Positions 7,697 through 16,244 of a stretch of 64,000 bases of DNA are shown one piece after another. Source of the stretch: JAXMHQ01 sp046346665 (GTDB taxonomy: Bacteria > Verrucomicrobiota > Verrucomicrobiia > Limisphaerales > JAXMHQ01); contig JAXMHQ010000006.1 in assembly GCA_046346665.1 (NCBI GenBank), positions 62,001-126,000 of the forward strand, in the 5' to 3' direction. The notes under the pieces are model-generated. The model saw only the letters and a program-made list of their open reading frames with translations, was not told where the DNA came from and ran no database searches. The stretch's first letter is position 1, and the number at the start of each line of letters is the position of its first letter. The position numbers were made by a program, and so were the translations under genes.

Positions 7697-8101
7697 ATGG
7701 ATCTTTCGTATGAACATCTTGGATTATCGGCGCAGTCGCCGGTGACTTTAAAGGATTGGTATGCAGCGGTCCTGGGGGCGCGGGTGGTTTTTGAGAACGG
7801 CCAGGTGCCGCCGATGTTCCTGATGGAATTGCCGGGGGGCGTCCTTTTGGAGATTTATGCGGCCGACACCTCCCGCCCCGAGACCGCCAACAACAAGCTT
7901 GCCGGCTGGCGGCATGTCGCCCTCAGGGTTGCCTCGATAGAATCGGCCCGGACCGAACTGGAGCGGCGCGGCGTGCGGTTCACGGAAGAGATCCGCCCCG
8001 CCGGCGGCGGCGGCCGGGTGCTGTTTTTTCAGGATCCCGAGGGCAACTTGCTGCACCTTGTGGAGCGCACGCCGGATTCGCCTCTAGCGAACCGCGGGTG
8101 A
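7697..8101 (+). CDS. VOC (glyoxalase/bleomycin-resistance) superfamily protein
   Basis: The 134-aa protein (MDLSYEHLGLSAQSPVTLKD) has the paired beta-alpha-beta-beta-beta modules of the vicinal-oxygen-chelate fold: LKDWYAAVLGARVVF, then WRHVALRVASIESARTELE and FFQDPEGNLLHLVE. Members include glyoxalase I, dioxygenases and fosfomycin-resistance enzymes. The substrate is not predictable. I chose ATG 7697, because the longer frame upstream reads through the divergent clpP 5' region. A TATACT hexamer at 7685-7690 lies only 6 nt before the ATG, so the transcript could be leaderless. Confidence 0.8.
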   Translation: MDLSYEHLGLSAQSPVTLKDWYAAVLGARVVFENGQVPPMFLMELPGGVLLEIYAADTSRPETANNKLAGWRHVALRVASIESARTELERRGVRFTEEIRPAGGGGRVLFFQDPEGNLLHLVERTPDSPLANRG

Positions 8102-8117
8102 CCGCGGATTACGGATT

Positions 8118-8262
8118 TGGGGAAGGACGGCGTCCTCGCCGTCCCCATCTGAGCTGTTCCGCACGTGTCTCGCCAGGGTTTATCACGCCAAACGGGTGTT
8201 TGGGCCGGCGGGGACGCCGGCCCTCCCCCCATCCGTGGCATCCGCATCATCCGCGGCTGAAA
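8118..8262. repeat. Intergenic palindromic words (GGACGGCGTCCTCGCCGTCC and others)
   Basis: The gap between the VOC and NUDIX genes (8102-8272) contains GGACGGCGTCCTCGCCGTCC at about 8126-8145, a second hairpin GGCCGGCGGGGACGCCGGCC at about 8203-8222, then CCATCCGTGGCATCCGCATC. No gene is seen in the gap. Confidence 0.65.
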
Positions 8263-8272
8263 ACCCGTGTCC

Positions 8273-8785
8273 TCAATCCGCGGAATACCGGGTGTCGAAC
8301 ATTTTCCAGAGCAGCACGAAGGCGGTGGCGAATTCCTCCGGTTTTTCGGAGATCCAACGAGTTACCATTCCGCGATCGAACCAGTCGCCGGCGTCGATTT
8401 CATCCGGATGGAGCTGGAACGGTCCTTCGTTCGAGGTTTCGTAGACCCAGACGAATTCCTGGTCGGTTTCATCGCAGGCATTGATTTTGAACAGCCGCGC
8501 CGGCGGCGTGGCAAGGACCAGTCCGATTTCCTCGCGGACTTCCCGCTGCGCAGTTTCGTCGTAGTGCTCCCCGGAATCCACGTGGCCGGACGCGGAGGAA
8601 TCCCAGACGCCGGGCTGTCGGTCTTTTTTCATGGACCGTTTCTGGAGGAAGACCTGGCGTTTGGAATTGAAGACGAGCACGTGGACGGCGCGGTGGAGCA
8701 GTCCGAGCCGGTGCACTTCACTGCGTGGGCGGCGTCCGACGACTTCGTCGTTTTCGTTCACGACATCAAAGATCTCTTCGTTCAT
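8273..8785 (-). CDS. NUDIX hydrolase (YfcD-like)
   Basis: NUDIX enzymes hydrolyse nucleoside-diphosphate-linked compounds. The 170-aa product contains a complete NUDIX box at 67-89 (G-X5-E-X7-REVREEIGL). The N-terminal MNEEIFDVVNENDEVVGRRP and the LQKRSMKKDRQPGVWDSSA segment match the YfcD/IDI-like subgroup of unknown substrate. It is the last gene of a minus-strand operon and its ATG overlaps the rsmA stop by 4 nt (ATGA), implying translational coupling. An isopentenyl-diphosphate isomerase role is possible but not supported by specific residues. Confidence 0.85.
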   Translation of the reverse strand: MNEEIFDVVNENDEVVGRRPRSEVHRLGLLHRAVHVLVFNSKRQVFLQKRSMKKDRQPGVWDSSASGHVDSGEHYDETAQREVREEIGLVLATPPARLFKINACDETDQEFVWVYETSNEGPFQLHPDEIDAGDWFDRGMVTRWISEKPEEFATAFVLLWKMFDTRYSAD

Positions 8786-9639
8786 GGGGAGATTTTTCGG
8801 TTTTGGGCCAGGAGCGCGGTGAGCCGGACGAACTGGTCGAGGCTGAGTTTTTCGGCGCGTTCCTGGAGAGTCACGCCGATGCTTTCCATCGCCGCGGCGA
8901 GCGCGTCCGGGGCCCAGTCGGCCTTGAGCAGTTTGAACATCATTTTGCGCCGCTGCGAGAAGGCGCGTTTGACGATCTGGCGGAAGAGCGGCCGTTGTTC
9001 CGGTGGCAGGAGCGGCGCGGGGCGGAGAACCAGCCGGACGCAGGCGGAATCGACCTTGGGCTGCGGGAAGAAGGATTCGGCGGAGATTTTGAACCAGTCC
9101 TGGGGCTCGAACGCGAGCTGGACGAGCAGCGTGAGCACGCCGTAATCGTCGTCGCCGGGCCGGGACACGAGGCGCCGGGCGACTTCGAGCTGGAGGGTGG
9201 TGACGAGGAGGGCAGGCGGGCGGTTGCCGAGGGCGAATTCGACGAGGATGGGCGAGGCGACGGAATAGGGGAGGTTCGACACGACTTTCCAGCCGGACCA
9301 GTCGCGCGGTTGTTCCTGGAGATAGCGGAGCGCGTCGGCGTGGAGCAAGGTGAGCGGCGGCGGATCGCCGGCCAGGTCGTCCGCGAATTGGTGTCGGAGA
9401 AATTCGACGAGGCGCGCGTCGGTTTCGATGGCCAGCACGTGCCCGGCGGTTCCGACGAGGCGTTCGGTAAGCGGTCCGAGGCCGGGGCCGATTTCGAGGA
9501 CGGAATCCGCGGGTCGCAGTTGGGCGGCGGCGGCGATGCGGTCGAGTTGGGTGGCGTCGTGGAGAAAATTCTGGCCCAGCGATTTGGTGAGCTGGATGCG
9601 GCGGTCCCGCAATTCCGATCGCATTTGGGGCAGGTTCAT
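8782..9639 (-). CDS. rsmA: 16S rRNA (adenine1518/1519-N6)-dimethyltransferase RsmA
   Basis: RsmA (KsgA) dimethylates two adjacent adenines in the 3' hairpin of 16S rRNA during small-subunit assembly. The product is 285 aa. Seen: the N-terminal signature LTKSLGQNFLHD at 18-28, SAM motif VLEIGPGLGPLTE at 47-59, the catalytic NLPYS at 121-125, and FFPQPKVDSA. I set the start at MNLPQMRSEL (ATG 9639), which overlaps the aminotransferase stop by 4 nt. A longer upstream frame is a shadow of the aminotransferase gene. It is third in the queE-aminotransferase-rsmA-NUDIX operon. Confidence 0.96.
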   Translation of the reverse strand: MNLPQMRSELRDRRIQLTKSLGQNFLHDATQLDRIAAAAQLRPADSVLEIGPGLGPLTERLVGTAGHVLAIETDARLVEFLRHQFADDLAGDPPPLTLLHADALRYLQEQPRDWSGWKVVSNLPYSVASPILVEFALGNRPPALLVTTLQLEVARRLVSRPGDDDYGVLTLLVQLAFEPQDWFKISAESFFPQPKVDSACVRLVLRPAPLLPPEQRPLFRQIVKRAFSQRRKMMFKLLKADWAPDALAAAMESIGVTLQERAEKLSLDQFVRLTALLAQNRKISP

Positions 9640-10949
9640 GGGGTGGGCGGGGCGATGGCGGCGGCGATGGCGCGGACGGCGGCGGCGAGTTGGGCGGAGC
9701 TGATGGTGAGGGGCGGGGTGAGGCTGAGCACCTCGCCCTGTTCGCCTTCCGGGAGGAGGATGAAGCCGCGGCGGAGCAGGTCGCGGACGACGCGGAAAAC
9801 TTCGGTGCCCGCGGGCGCGCCGGCGGGAGTGCGGAATTCGAGCCCGGCCATGAGGCCGAGTCCGCGCGCCTCGAGTTGAAAGCCCGGCGTCCGCAGCCGG
9901 CGGAGCGCGGCGATCAATTCGTCGCCGAGCCGTGCGCTGCGTTGGCAGAGGCGGTGTTTTCGGATTTCGGAGATTTGGGCGAGGGCCATGGCGCAGCCGA
10001 CGGGGTGGCCCAGGTAGGTGCTGGTGTGGATGGCTTCGCCGGTGGAGGCGGGCCATGCGGCGTCCATGAGATCCGATCGCCCGACGCAGGCGGACAGGGG
10101 GAATCCTCCGGTGAGGGCTTTGCCGAGGCAGACGAGGTCGGGGACGGTCCCTGAGTGTTCGCAGGCGAACCAGCGCCCGGTGCGGCCGAAGCCGGTGTAG
10201 ATTTCGTCGAGGATGAGCAGGGCGCCGTGCCGGGTGCAGAGGCGGCGGAGCCGGGGCAGGAAATCGGCGGGGGGAATTCGAATGCCGCCGCGGGCCTGGA
10301 CGGGTTCGACGAGCACGGCGCCGATGCGGCCGGTGCGGAGGCTTGAGGCGAGGCGCTGTTCGAGGCGCCGCAGTTCCGCCGGGGTTGCGGAAGCCACCGG
10401 GAAGGGATGGAACTCGGCGAATTCGCGGAGCTGGGGCCGGAAGGGGCCGCGGAAATGTTCGCGGGCGGTGACGTTGAGGGTTCCGTAGCCTAAACCATGA
10501 TAGGCACCGTGGAAGGCGATGAGGCCTTTCCGGCCGGTGGCGAGCAGGGCGGTTTTGAGGCCGGCTTCAACGGCTTCAAATCCCGAGTTGCAGAAAATTG
10601 TTTTGGCATGGAGCCGCTGCCGCAGGCCGCGGGTCCAGGATTCGAACGTGATGCGGCTGAGCTCGCGGGCCAGGGCGGCCTTGAGCGGGTGCGGGTGGAC
10701 GTCGCCCATCGCGTGGAGCAGGCGATCCGCCTGGCGGCTGGCGGCGGCGGCGACGAGGCGATTGGAATGGCCGGCGGCGGCGACTCCGAAGGCGGCGGTG
10801 AGGTCGAGGTAGCGCCGGCCTTCCGCGTCCCACACGTGGACGCCGCGGGCGCGGTCCCAGACGATGGGCCAGCCGCCGCCGGGGTCGGCGAAGGTGACGT
10901 TGCGGGATTCGAACCGGCGGAGGAGGCTGAGGGTCTGGCGGGTGTTCAT
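9636..10949 (-). CDS. Class III PLP-dependent aminotransferase
   Basis: The 437-aa fold-type I aminotransferase carries all class III hallmarks: TIFCNSGFEAVEAGLKTA (phosphate-binding), FHGAYHG at about 146-152, LDEIYTGFGRTG with Asp249, and the PLP-binding Lys277 in CLGKALTGGFPL. Relatives include ornithine, acetylornithine, 4-aminobutyrate and adenosylmethionine-8-amino-7-oxononanoate aminotransferases. Nothing in the neighbourhood fixes the substrate. It starts 3 nt after the queE stop and overlaps rsmA by 4 nt, so it is co-translated with them. Confidence 0.9.
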   Translation of the reverse strand: MNTRQTLSLLRRFESRNVTFADPGGGWPIVWDRARGVHVWDAEGRRYLDLTAAFGVAAAGHSNRLVAAAASRQADRLLHAMGDVHPHPLKAALARELSRITFESWTRGLRQRLHAKTIFCNSGFEAVEAGLKTALLATGRKGLIAFHGAYHGLGYGTLNVTAREHFRGPFRPQLREFAEFHPFPVASATPAELRRLEQRLASSLRTGRIGAVLVEPVQARGGIRIPPADFLPRLRRLCTRHGALLILDEIYTGFGRTGRWFACEHSGTVPDLVCLGKALTGGFPLSACVGRSDLMDAAWPASTGEAIHTSTYLGHPVGCAMALAQISEIRKHRLCQRSARLGDELIAALRRLRTPGFQLEARGLGLMAGLEFRTPAGAPAGTEVFRVVRDLLRRGFILLPEGEQGEVLSLTPPLTISSAQLAAAVRAIAAAIAPPTP

Positions 10950-10952
10950 GGA

Positions 10953-11684
10953 TCAAACACCGCGTTGTTCGGGCGGCCAGAGGAGTTTGTGGAGTTGGGC
11001 CTGGAACCGGACGGGCAGGGCGTCGGCGATGATTTTTTCCGCCAGCTCGGTTCGGGAGATGGGGGTGGTGTTTGGTGGAAAAGGTTTGAGTGAGGGATCG
11101 CGCTGGGCGGGTGCGAGCGGGTGGACCCAGGACATGAGCAGCGGGCAACGGGCGGCGAGCTGGTGTTCGCGGATGCGATCGCGGGCCCAGTTGTAATCCT
11201 CGAGCGAGCCGATGACGAACTTGATCTCGTCGGTGGGCCGCAGGTGCTGGAGGTTTTCCCAGCGATTGCGGGTCGATTCACCGCTGCCGGGGCATTTGAG
11301 GTCCATGATGCGGCGGACGCGCGGGTCGACGGGGGCGATATCGAGGGCGCCGCTGGTTTCGAGCAGCACGGTGAATCCGGCGTCGCAGAGCCGGCGCATG
11401 AGCGGCAGGGAATTTTTCTGGAGCAACGGTTCGCCGCCGGTGAGTTCGACGAGGGGCAGGCGGGGGCTGGTGGTGTGGGAGTAGGGGGCGCTCAGCCGGG
11501 CGACTTCCTGGAGGACGGCGTCGAGGGTTGCGGGTTTGCCTTCGGAGAAGGCGTAGGCGGTATCGCACCAGGAGCAGCGGAGGTTGCAGGCGGTGAGCCG
11601 GATGAAAACGCAGGGGAGGCCGGCGAAGGTGCTTTCGCCTTGCAAGCTCAGGTAGATTTCGTTGACGACCAGGGTCTCGGGCAC
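10953..11684 (-). CDS. queE: 7-carboxy-7-deazaguanine synthase QueE
   Basis: QueE is a radical-SAM enzyme that ring-contracts 6-carboxytetrahydropterin in the queuosine/7-deazaguanine pathway. The 243-aa product starts VVNEIYLSLQGESTFAGLP, a typical QueE N-terminus, and has the 4Fe-4S motif CNLRCSWC (C33, C37, C40). Also seen: VELTGGEPLLQ and LETSGALDIAPVD, then DLKCPGSGE. It is the first gene of the minus-strand operon with the aminotransferase, rsmA and NUDIX genes. queC, queD and queF are not in the window. Confidence 0.92.
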   Translation of the reverse strand: MPETLVVNEIYLSLQGESTFAGLPCVFIRLTACNLRCSWCDTAYAFSEGKPATLDAVLQEVARLSAPYSHTTSPRLPLVELTGGEPLLQKNSLPLMRRLCDAGFTVLLETSGALDIAPVDPRVRRIMDLKCPGSGESTRNRWENLQHLRPTDEIKFVIGSLEDYNWARDRIREHQLAARCPLLMSWVHPLAPAQRDPSLKPFPPNTTPISRTELAEKIIADALPVRFQAQLHKLLWPPEQRGV

Positions 11685-11737
11685 GGGATTATCCTACGGT
11701 GTTCCGGCAGCGGGGGGAAATGTGAATCTGCGGGGCT

Positions 11738-11776
11738 ATGGGATTTCGGGTTTCGGGTTTCGGATTTCAGATTCAA
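11738..11776. repeat. GGGTTTC/GGATTTC tandem word repeat
   Basis: A run of ATTTCGGGTTTCGGGTTTCG and GATTTCAG lies between queE and the SGNH hydrolase. It has the same short-period style as CCTGAAA repeats at 39220-39250 and GAGATTTGAGATCT at 20035-20062. Confidence 0.55.
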
Positions 11777-11784
11777 GCGACCGA

Positions 11785-12729
11785 TCACGGCCGAAGCGGG
11801 GTGGCGGCTTTGGATTCGGGGGAGAGTGCTGGGACGGGGTCCAGTCGGCGGGACGAGCCTGCCTTGAGAACGCTGTCGCGATCCCAGTTCACGGTGCCGG
11901 CGAACTGTTCGGGTTGGGCGGACTGGAGGAGGTCGATGATGGCGAGGGCCAGGACGGCGGCGCCGGCTTGAGTGGGGTGGAGGCGGTCGTCCTGGAGGAT
12001 GGCCCGGGTTTTATCGGCGGGGATGTGCTGGCCGTGGACAGTGAGGGAGAGATTGCTGACGGCGCGCGACATGAATTGGCTGAGGGGGAGGATGAACACG
12101 GATTTGCGGGAGGCGGCCCAGGATTTCAGGCGCGTGTTGGCGGCGGCGAGGGCTTTGGGGGACGGCATTTGTTCCGGGAGCAGCATGATGTTCACGGTGG
12201 CGGAGGCGTCGGGGAGATCGCCCACGACGATGGGACAATCGAAATTGTCGAGCAACTTGAGTCCGCCCTCGAATCGTTTGAGCCGGTCCGCGTCCGTTCG
12301 TCCTTCGCCGTAACAGAACCAGAAGAGGAAATCGGTGGCGACGACGAGGGTGGGATGGAGGGCGAGAGCCTGGTCGACCTCCTGTTTTCCGGCGGGTTCG
12401 GGTTGGAGGAAGAAGAGGGCGTGGGCGAAATTGCGGGCCGGGCCATGAGGGAAGTCGAGTGCGGCATCCCAGTAACGATCGAGCCGGAGCCGGTCGGTTT
12501 TGGGTCCGCCGAGCGGTTCCGATACGGTAAATCCGGCGGTGGCGCTGGCGCCGATCATGGCGACGCGGTTGAAGGCTGGGTCGGGGTTGTTGGTGGGGAT
12601 TGGGGCGCGCTGGGATCCGGTGGGCTGGTGGGTGTTGTCGGCGGAGGATGTGAGAGTGGGGATTGCGAGGGAAATCAGTGTCAGTAGAAGGGCGGGGCGG
12701 CAGGTTGGAATTCGGGGCCGGCGGCGCAT
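11785..12729 (-). CDS. Secreted SGNH/GDSL-type hydrolase
   Basis: The 314-aa product starts with a signal peptide (MRRRPR, then LLLTLISLAIPTLTSSA). SGNH block I is MIGASATAGF (Ser62; GAS in place of the usual GDS), and the C-terminal catalytic block V is DRLHPTQAG. Block III may be in VVGDLPDAS. SGNH enzymes are esterases or lipases, and some act on polysaccharide acetyl groups. I chose ATG 12729 because it gives a standard signal peptide. A start 20 codons upstream is possible. It is monocistronic, ending in a word-repeat region near queE. Confidence 0.75.
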   Translation of the reverse strand: MRRRPRIPTCRPALLLTLISLAIPTLTSSADNTHQPTGSQRAPIPTNNPDPAFNRVAMIGASATAGFTVSEPLGGPKTDRLRLDRYWDAALDFPHGPARNFAHALFFLQPEPAGKQEVDQALALHPTLVVATDFLFWFCYGEGRTDADRLKRFEGGLKLLDNFDCPIVVGDLPDASATVNIMLLPEQMPSPKALAAANTRLKSWAASRKSVFILPLSQFMSRAVSNLSLTVHGQHIPADKTRAILQDDRLHPTQAGAAVLALAIIDLLQSAQPEQFAGTVNWDRDSVLKAGSSRRLDPVPALSPESKAATPLRP

Positions 12730-12941
12730 GGGGACAGGTTTGGGCCAAAGGTGGGCGGGGCGCAAGTGGAACGTGTGTTTTGAGGGCATAAAGGGCGATT
12801 TTTGGTCGAAAATCGGGGGTTTTCGGGGGTTGGAAAAGGCCCTGGGGGAGGGTGGAATTGTGGTGTGTCATGAAAACACAGGACAGGTTTTGGACCCTGT
12901 TTACCTTGACGGTTTGGCGGCGATTGGCCGATGTTAGAACC

Positions 12942-13370
12942 ATGAAACAATACTTGGTTGCGTTGATGGTAGTGGCAGGCATCGCGACAGGCTGTGGAAA
13001 GAAACAGGCTCCTCCTCCTCCTCCTTCGGACGTGCCGCAGCAGACGGACGCCACTGGAACTCCTGCGGATCCCAGTGCGCCGGCAACTCAGGCGGCGACC
13101 CAGGAAGGCACGGCGGCTGGCGCGGCTCCTCCGCCCCCGGTGAATTACGCGCAGAACCAGACGGTGGTTGAAGCGGCTGCCAGCGGCAACGTGGAGGCGA
13201 CGATGCAGCAACTTCAGATCGAGCTTTACAAGTACATGTCGATTACCCATTACCGGCCGCAGACGTTCGAGGAATTCCTGCAGAAGGCGAACATCAAGGC
13301 TCCTCCCGCGCCGGAAGGCAAAAAGTTCATCATTGGTCCGAAAGCCAAGATCAAGCTGGTGGACAAATAG
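12942..13370 (+). CDS. Small proline-rich lipoprotein of unknown function
   Basis: The 142-aa protein begins MKQYLVALMVVAGIATGCG, a lipoprotein signal with lipidated Cys18. A Pro/Ala/Thr-rich, probably disordered linker follows (about 22-80). A compact domain covers about 85-142 (QTVVEAAASGNVEATMQQLQ, then YRPQTFEEFLQKANIK and KFIIGPKAKIKLVDK). I do not recognise a named family. It lies 50 nt upstream of the prepilin on the same strand, so the two may be co-transcribed and work in the envelope. Confidence 0.8.
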   Translation: MKQYLVALMVVAGIATGCGKKQAPPPPPSDVPQQTDATGTPADPSAPATQAATQEGTAAGAAPPPPVNYAQNQTVVEAAASGNVEATMQQLQIELYKYMSITHYRPQTFEEFLQKANIKAPPAPEGKKFIIGPKAKIKLVDK

Positions 13371-13420
13371 TTTAAACGGATTTCAGCCAACAATCACAGT
13401 CCAGGAGAACAGGAAGTATT

Positions 13421-14377
13421 ATGAAAAAAAGCATGCGTCACCAGGCTCAAGGCCGATGGGGATCGCTGGCCTTCACGTTGATCGAGTTGCTGGTCGTTAT
13501 TGCGATCATTGCAATTCTGGCGGCGTTGTTGTTGCCGGCTCTCGCCGCGGCAAAGTCCAAGGCATTGAAAGCTCAATGCATCAGCAACCTCAAGCAGTGC
13601 GGCACGGGCATTAATCTTTATGCCTCCGATCATGCCGACCAGTACCCGCCCTCGGGCTGGGACAACGGCTCGTCGGCCCAGCAGGCGGGATGGGACGCGT
13701 TTTGCGCTCCCTACCTCGGCTGCACTTATCCGCAGTCGCTGATGGTCCAGGGCACGATTCCTGACGAATTCTCGCCCAAGGTGCTCCGTTGTCCGACAGA
13801 CACGCTGCCCTCGGGTTGGCCGAGCGACTGGGCCGGCCGGCGCACTTATGTGATGGTCCCTCCGGGCGGATGGAATGTCGGCGTGCAGGTAAACGTCACC
13901 GGCGGCAAGTACAAACTGCCGTCCATCAGCAAGCAAACCAGCGGTCCTTGCGGCGTCGGCATTTACTGGCGCGTGAGCGGGGCCAATGTGGATTGGGATG
14001 CGAAGGGTTACAAGTCCACCGCCGTGCAGGATCCTGCCGGGACGTTCATCCTGGTGGAGCAACCTTTCAACAACAACTCCGCGGCCAACATCTGGACGTG
14101 CTTCACTTACGGTCCCATTTCTCCGCAGGTGCCCGGTGAAACCTTCCAGCTCCCCGGTTCGGGCGGTCCCGAAAGCGGCACGTTCGGCAGCGGCACCCCG
14201 GTTGTGAATTACGGCCGCCACACCTACAAGCTGCACGGCAATCGCTTCGATTACCTGTTCCACGACAACCACGTGGAATCGCTCCCGATCGAACGCACTG
14301 TCGGCAGCGGCAGCACGAACTTCGTCGCCGGTAATTCCCAATGCCGCGGCATGTGGACGGCGGTCATGGGTGACTGA
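13421..14377 (+). CDS. Type II secretion/type IV prepilin-like protein (DUF1559-like)
   Basis: The 318-aa product has a prepilin N-terminus: AFTLIELLVVIAIIAILAAL, with processing expected before Phe18 and the conserved Glu22 at +5. After the helix, SNLKQCGTGINLYASDHADQ and the C-terminal YLFHDNHVES match the large pseudopilin-like (H-X9-DG/DUF1559-type) proteins that are expanded in Verrucomicrobiota and Planctomycetota. Such proteins are exported and may form pilus-like or surface structures. No secretion-system genes are adjacent. A strong terminator follows at 14408. Confidence 0.88.
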   Translation: MKKSMRHQAQGRWGSLAFTLIELLVVIAIIAILAALLLPALAAAKSKALKAQCISNLKQCGTGINLYASDHADQYPPSGWDNGSSAQQAGWDAFCAPYLGCTYPQSLMVQGTIPDEFSPKVLRCPTDTLPSGWPSDWAGRRTYVMVPPGGWNVGVQVNVTGGKYKLPSISKQTSGPCGVGIYWRVSGANVDWDAKGYKSTAVQDPAGTFILVEQPFNNNSAANIWTCFTYGPISPQVPGETFQLPGSGGPESGTFGSGTPVVNYGRHTYKLHGNRFDYLFHDNHVESLPIERTVGSGSTNFVAGNSQCRGMWTAVMGD

Positions 14378-14407
14378 AATTCTTCGGCGCAACACGCGTC
14401 ATCGACA

Positions 14408-14443
14408 ACAGCCGGCGAGTCCGCTCGCCGGCTGTTTGCTTTT
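14408..14443 (+). terminator. Rho-independent terminator after the prepilin gene
   Basis: A perfect 12-bp stem (ACAGCCGGCGAG with CTCGCCGGCTGT) closed by a TCCG loop and followed by TTGCTTTT. It lies 31 nt after the prepilin stop. Confidence 0.9.
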
Positions 14444-14548
14444 GGCGCGGGGTGTTTCCCGCACTTGAATTTGTCCGCCGAATCTGGTATCGAAAGCCAG
14501 ACACATTTCCGGGAATTCCCCCCGTAACCCGGGTTGTGTGGATGTATC

Positions 14549-16117
14549 ATGCACAACCCGATTGCCAGAAGGATGGCCGGGCCCGCGGGCCTTGCGGCCG
14601 TTTTCCTTGGCATTCTTTCCTCAGCAGCGTCCAACCTCGATGTGATCGGGGTGACGCTATTAAGGGCGGTGACCACGAACCTGAACGGCAGCGGAATCCC
14701 GGTTGCCCAGGTCGAGGCACCGGCAAATGGGACCACGCCGTATGCATTCGAGGCGAGCCCTTCCGTCACGGGCCTGGCCGCCTCCCGGTTCACCTGGATT
14801 TCCGGCCTGGGTTCCAGCACCACCTTCCCGAATTCGATCGGATTGGAATCCGGCCATGCCGACCAGGTGGGAACGGATCTTTACGGATCGCCGGGCGGCG
14901 TGGCGACGAACGTGTCGAGGGTGTCGAATTACGAGGCGAATTATTTCCTGAACTCGGTGATACCGGTGAATGCCGGCATCGGCATCAAGGTGGTCAACCA
15001 GAGTTTCACGATTGGAAGCTATAACTCCGGCGACGACCAGGCTTACGACAATTTTGCCGCGAAGAACTACACGCTCTTCGTGACCGGGGCCGGGTTCAAC
15101 AACACGAATGTTTACTCCCCGGCCACGTGCTACAACGGGATCGGGGTGGGCGTGGTTTTGCCCGGCACACCGCACGGCCCGACCCCGGACGGGCGGTCGA
15201 AGCCGGACCTGATTGCGCCGGGGATCCAGGACACTGAAACGAGCTATGCGACGCCGCAGGTGGCGGGCGGGGCGGTGTTGCTGCAGCAGGCGGGTGCGCG
15301 GGGCGACGGCGGCCCGGCGACGAATGCAGCAGTGGACATCCGGACGATCAAGGCGCTCCTGTTGAACGGCGCGGTCAAACCGGCGGACTGGACCAACAGT
15401 CCGACGACGCCGCTCGACGCGCGGTTTGGCGCCGGTGTTTTGAATGTGTTCAATTCCTACGAACAACTTGCCGGCGGCAAACACGGCTGGGTGTCGTCGA
15501 ACGGCGTGGCCCTGAACGGCGCGCATCCGCCCGCCGGCACCAATGCCGTCCTGCCGGTCACGAGCGGCTGGGATTTTGCCACCAATGCCTCCCGCAGCAC
15601 GGCGGATGGCGTCACGCACTACGTGTTTTTTCTGGGAACGAACGGGAATCCCGCCGCGCGCTACACCGCGACGGCCACACTCGTCTGGAACCGTCAGCAA
15701 TCCCAGTCGTCCATCAACAACCTCGACCTGTTCCTTTACGATTCGATCTCCGGCAACCTCATCGATTCGAGTGTCAGCGCGGTGGACAATGTGGAGCATC
15801 TGTTTGTGCAGGACCTGCCGCCGGGCTGGTATGAGCTCCAGGTGCTGAAGCACGGCGGATCCACCGTCAGCGCCACGGAGGCCTATGCCCTCGCCTACGA
15901 GTTTTTCTCGATGCAACTGACGGTTTCTTCGAACAGCCCGGTCGTCTTGAGCTGGCCGATTTACCCCGCCGGGTTCGTTCTCGAAAGCACCCCCGTGCTG
16001 GGCTCCGACGCGGCCTGGTCGCCCGTCACCGATCCGCCGGCTCTGGTGTCGGGCCAATGGCAGTTGACGGTGGATTCCTCGGCGGACGCGCAGTTTTATC
16101 GCCTGCGACGACCCTGA
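14549..16117 (+). CDS. Secreted S8-like (subtilase-fold) peptidase with substituted Asp
   Basis: The 522-aa product has a signal sequence (about 8-27, AGPAGLAAVFLGILSSAAS). Subtilase-like motifs are seen in order: IPVAQVEAP at 50-58, where Glu56 sits where the catalytic Asp should be, SGHADQVG with His103, VVNQSF with Asn150, and ETSYATPQVAG with Ser232. Residues about 330-450 look like a pre-peptidase C-type beta domain (NNLDLFLYD, then HLFVQDLPPGWYELQV). The end FYRLRRP is the C-terminal tail typical of verrucomicrobial exoproteins. The Asp-to-Glu change may weaken or abolish activity, or define a variant triad. ATG 14549 was preferred to a TTG five codons upstream. Confidence 0.75.
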   Translation: MHNPIARRMAGPAGLAAVFLGILSSAASNLDVIGVTLLRAVTTNLNGSGIPVAQVEAPANGTTPYAFEASPSVTGLAASRFTWISGLGSSTTFPNSIGLESGHADQVGTDLYGSPGGVATNVSRVSNYEANYFLNSVIPVNAGIGIKVVNQSFTIGSYNSGDDQAYDNFAAKNYTLFVTGAGFNNTNVYSPATCYNGIGVGVVLPGTPHGPTPDGRSKPDLIAPGIQDTETSYATPQVAGGAVLLQQAGARGDGGPATNAAVDIRTIKALLLNGAVKPADWTNSPTTPLDARFGAGVLNVFNSYEQLAGGKHGWVSSNGVALNGAHPPAGTNAVLPVTSGWDFATNASRSTADGVTHYVFFLGTNGNPAARYTATATLVWNRQQSQSSINNLDLFLYDSISGNLIDSSVSAVDNVEHLFVQDLPPGWYELQVLKHGGSTVSATEAYALAYEFFSMQLTVSSNSPVVLSWPIYPAGFVLESTPVLGSDAAWSPVTDPPALVSGQWQLTVDSSADAQFYRLRRP

Positions 16118-16244
16118 TGGGTTCAATGTTTGAATGGTTAAACGGTTGAACAGTTGAATGGTTGGCGTGCGTTCGGCATTTTAACAATTCAACCCTTTCG
16201 CCAGTCCGCTTGACGATTGGGTCCGTGTTGGTCACAGTCCATTT

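Noticed and set aside
8782..10056. An RsmA reading frame extended by about 139 codons upstream.
   Set aside because: The extension translates the aminotransferase gene in another frame and is Pro/Arg/His-rich nonsense. ATG 9639 gives the standard RsmA start.
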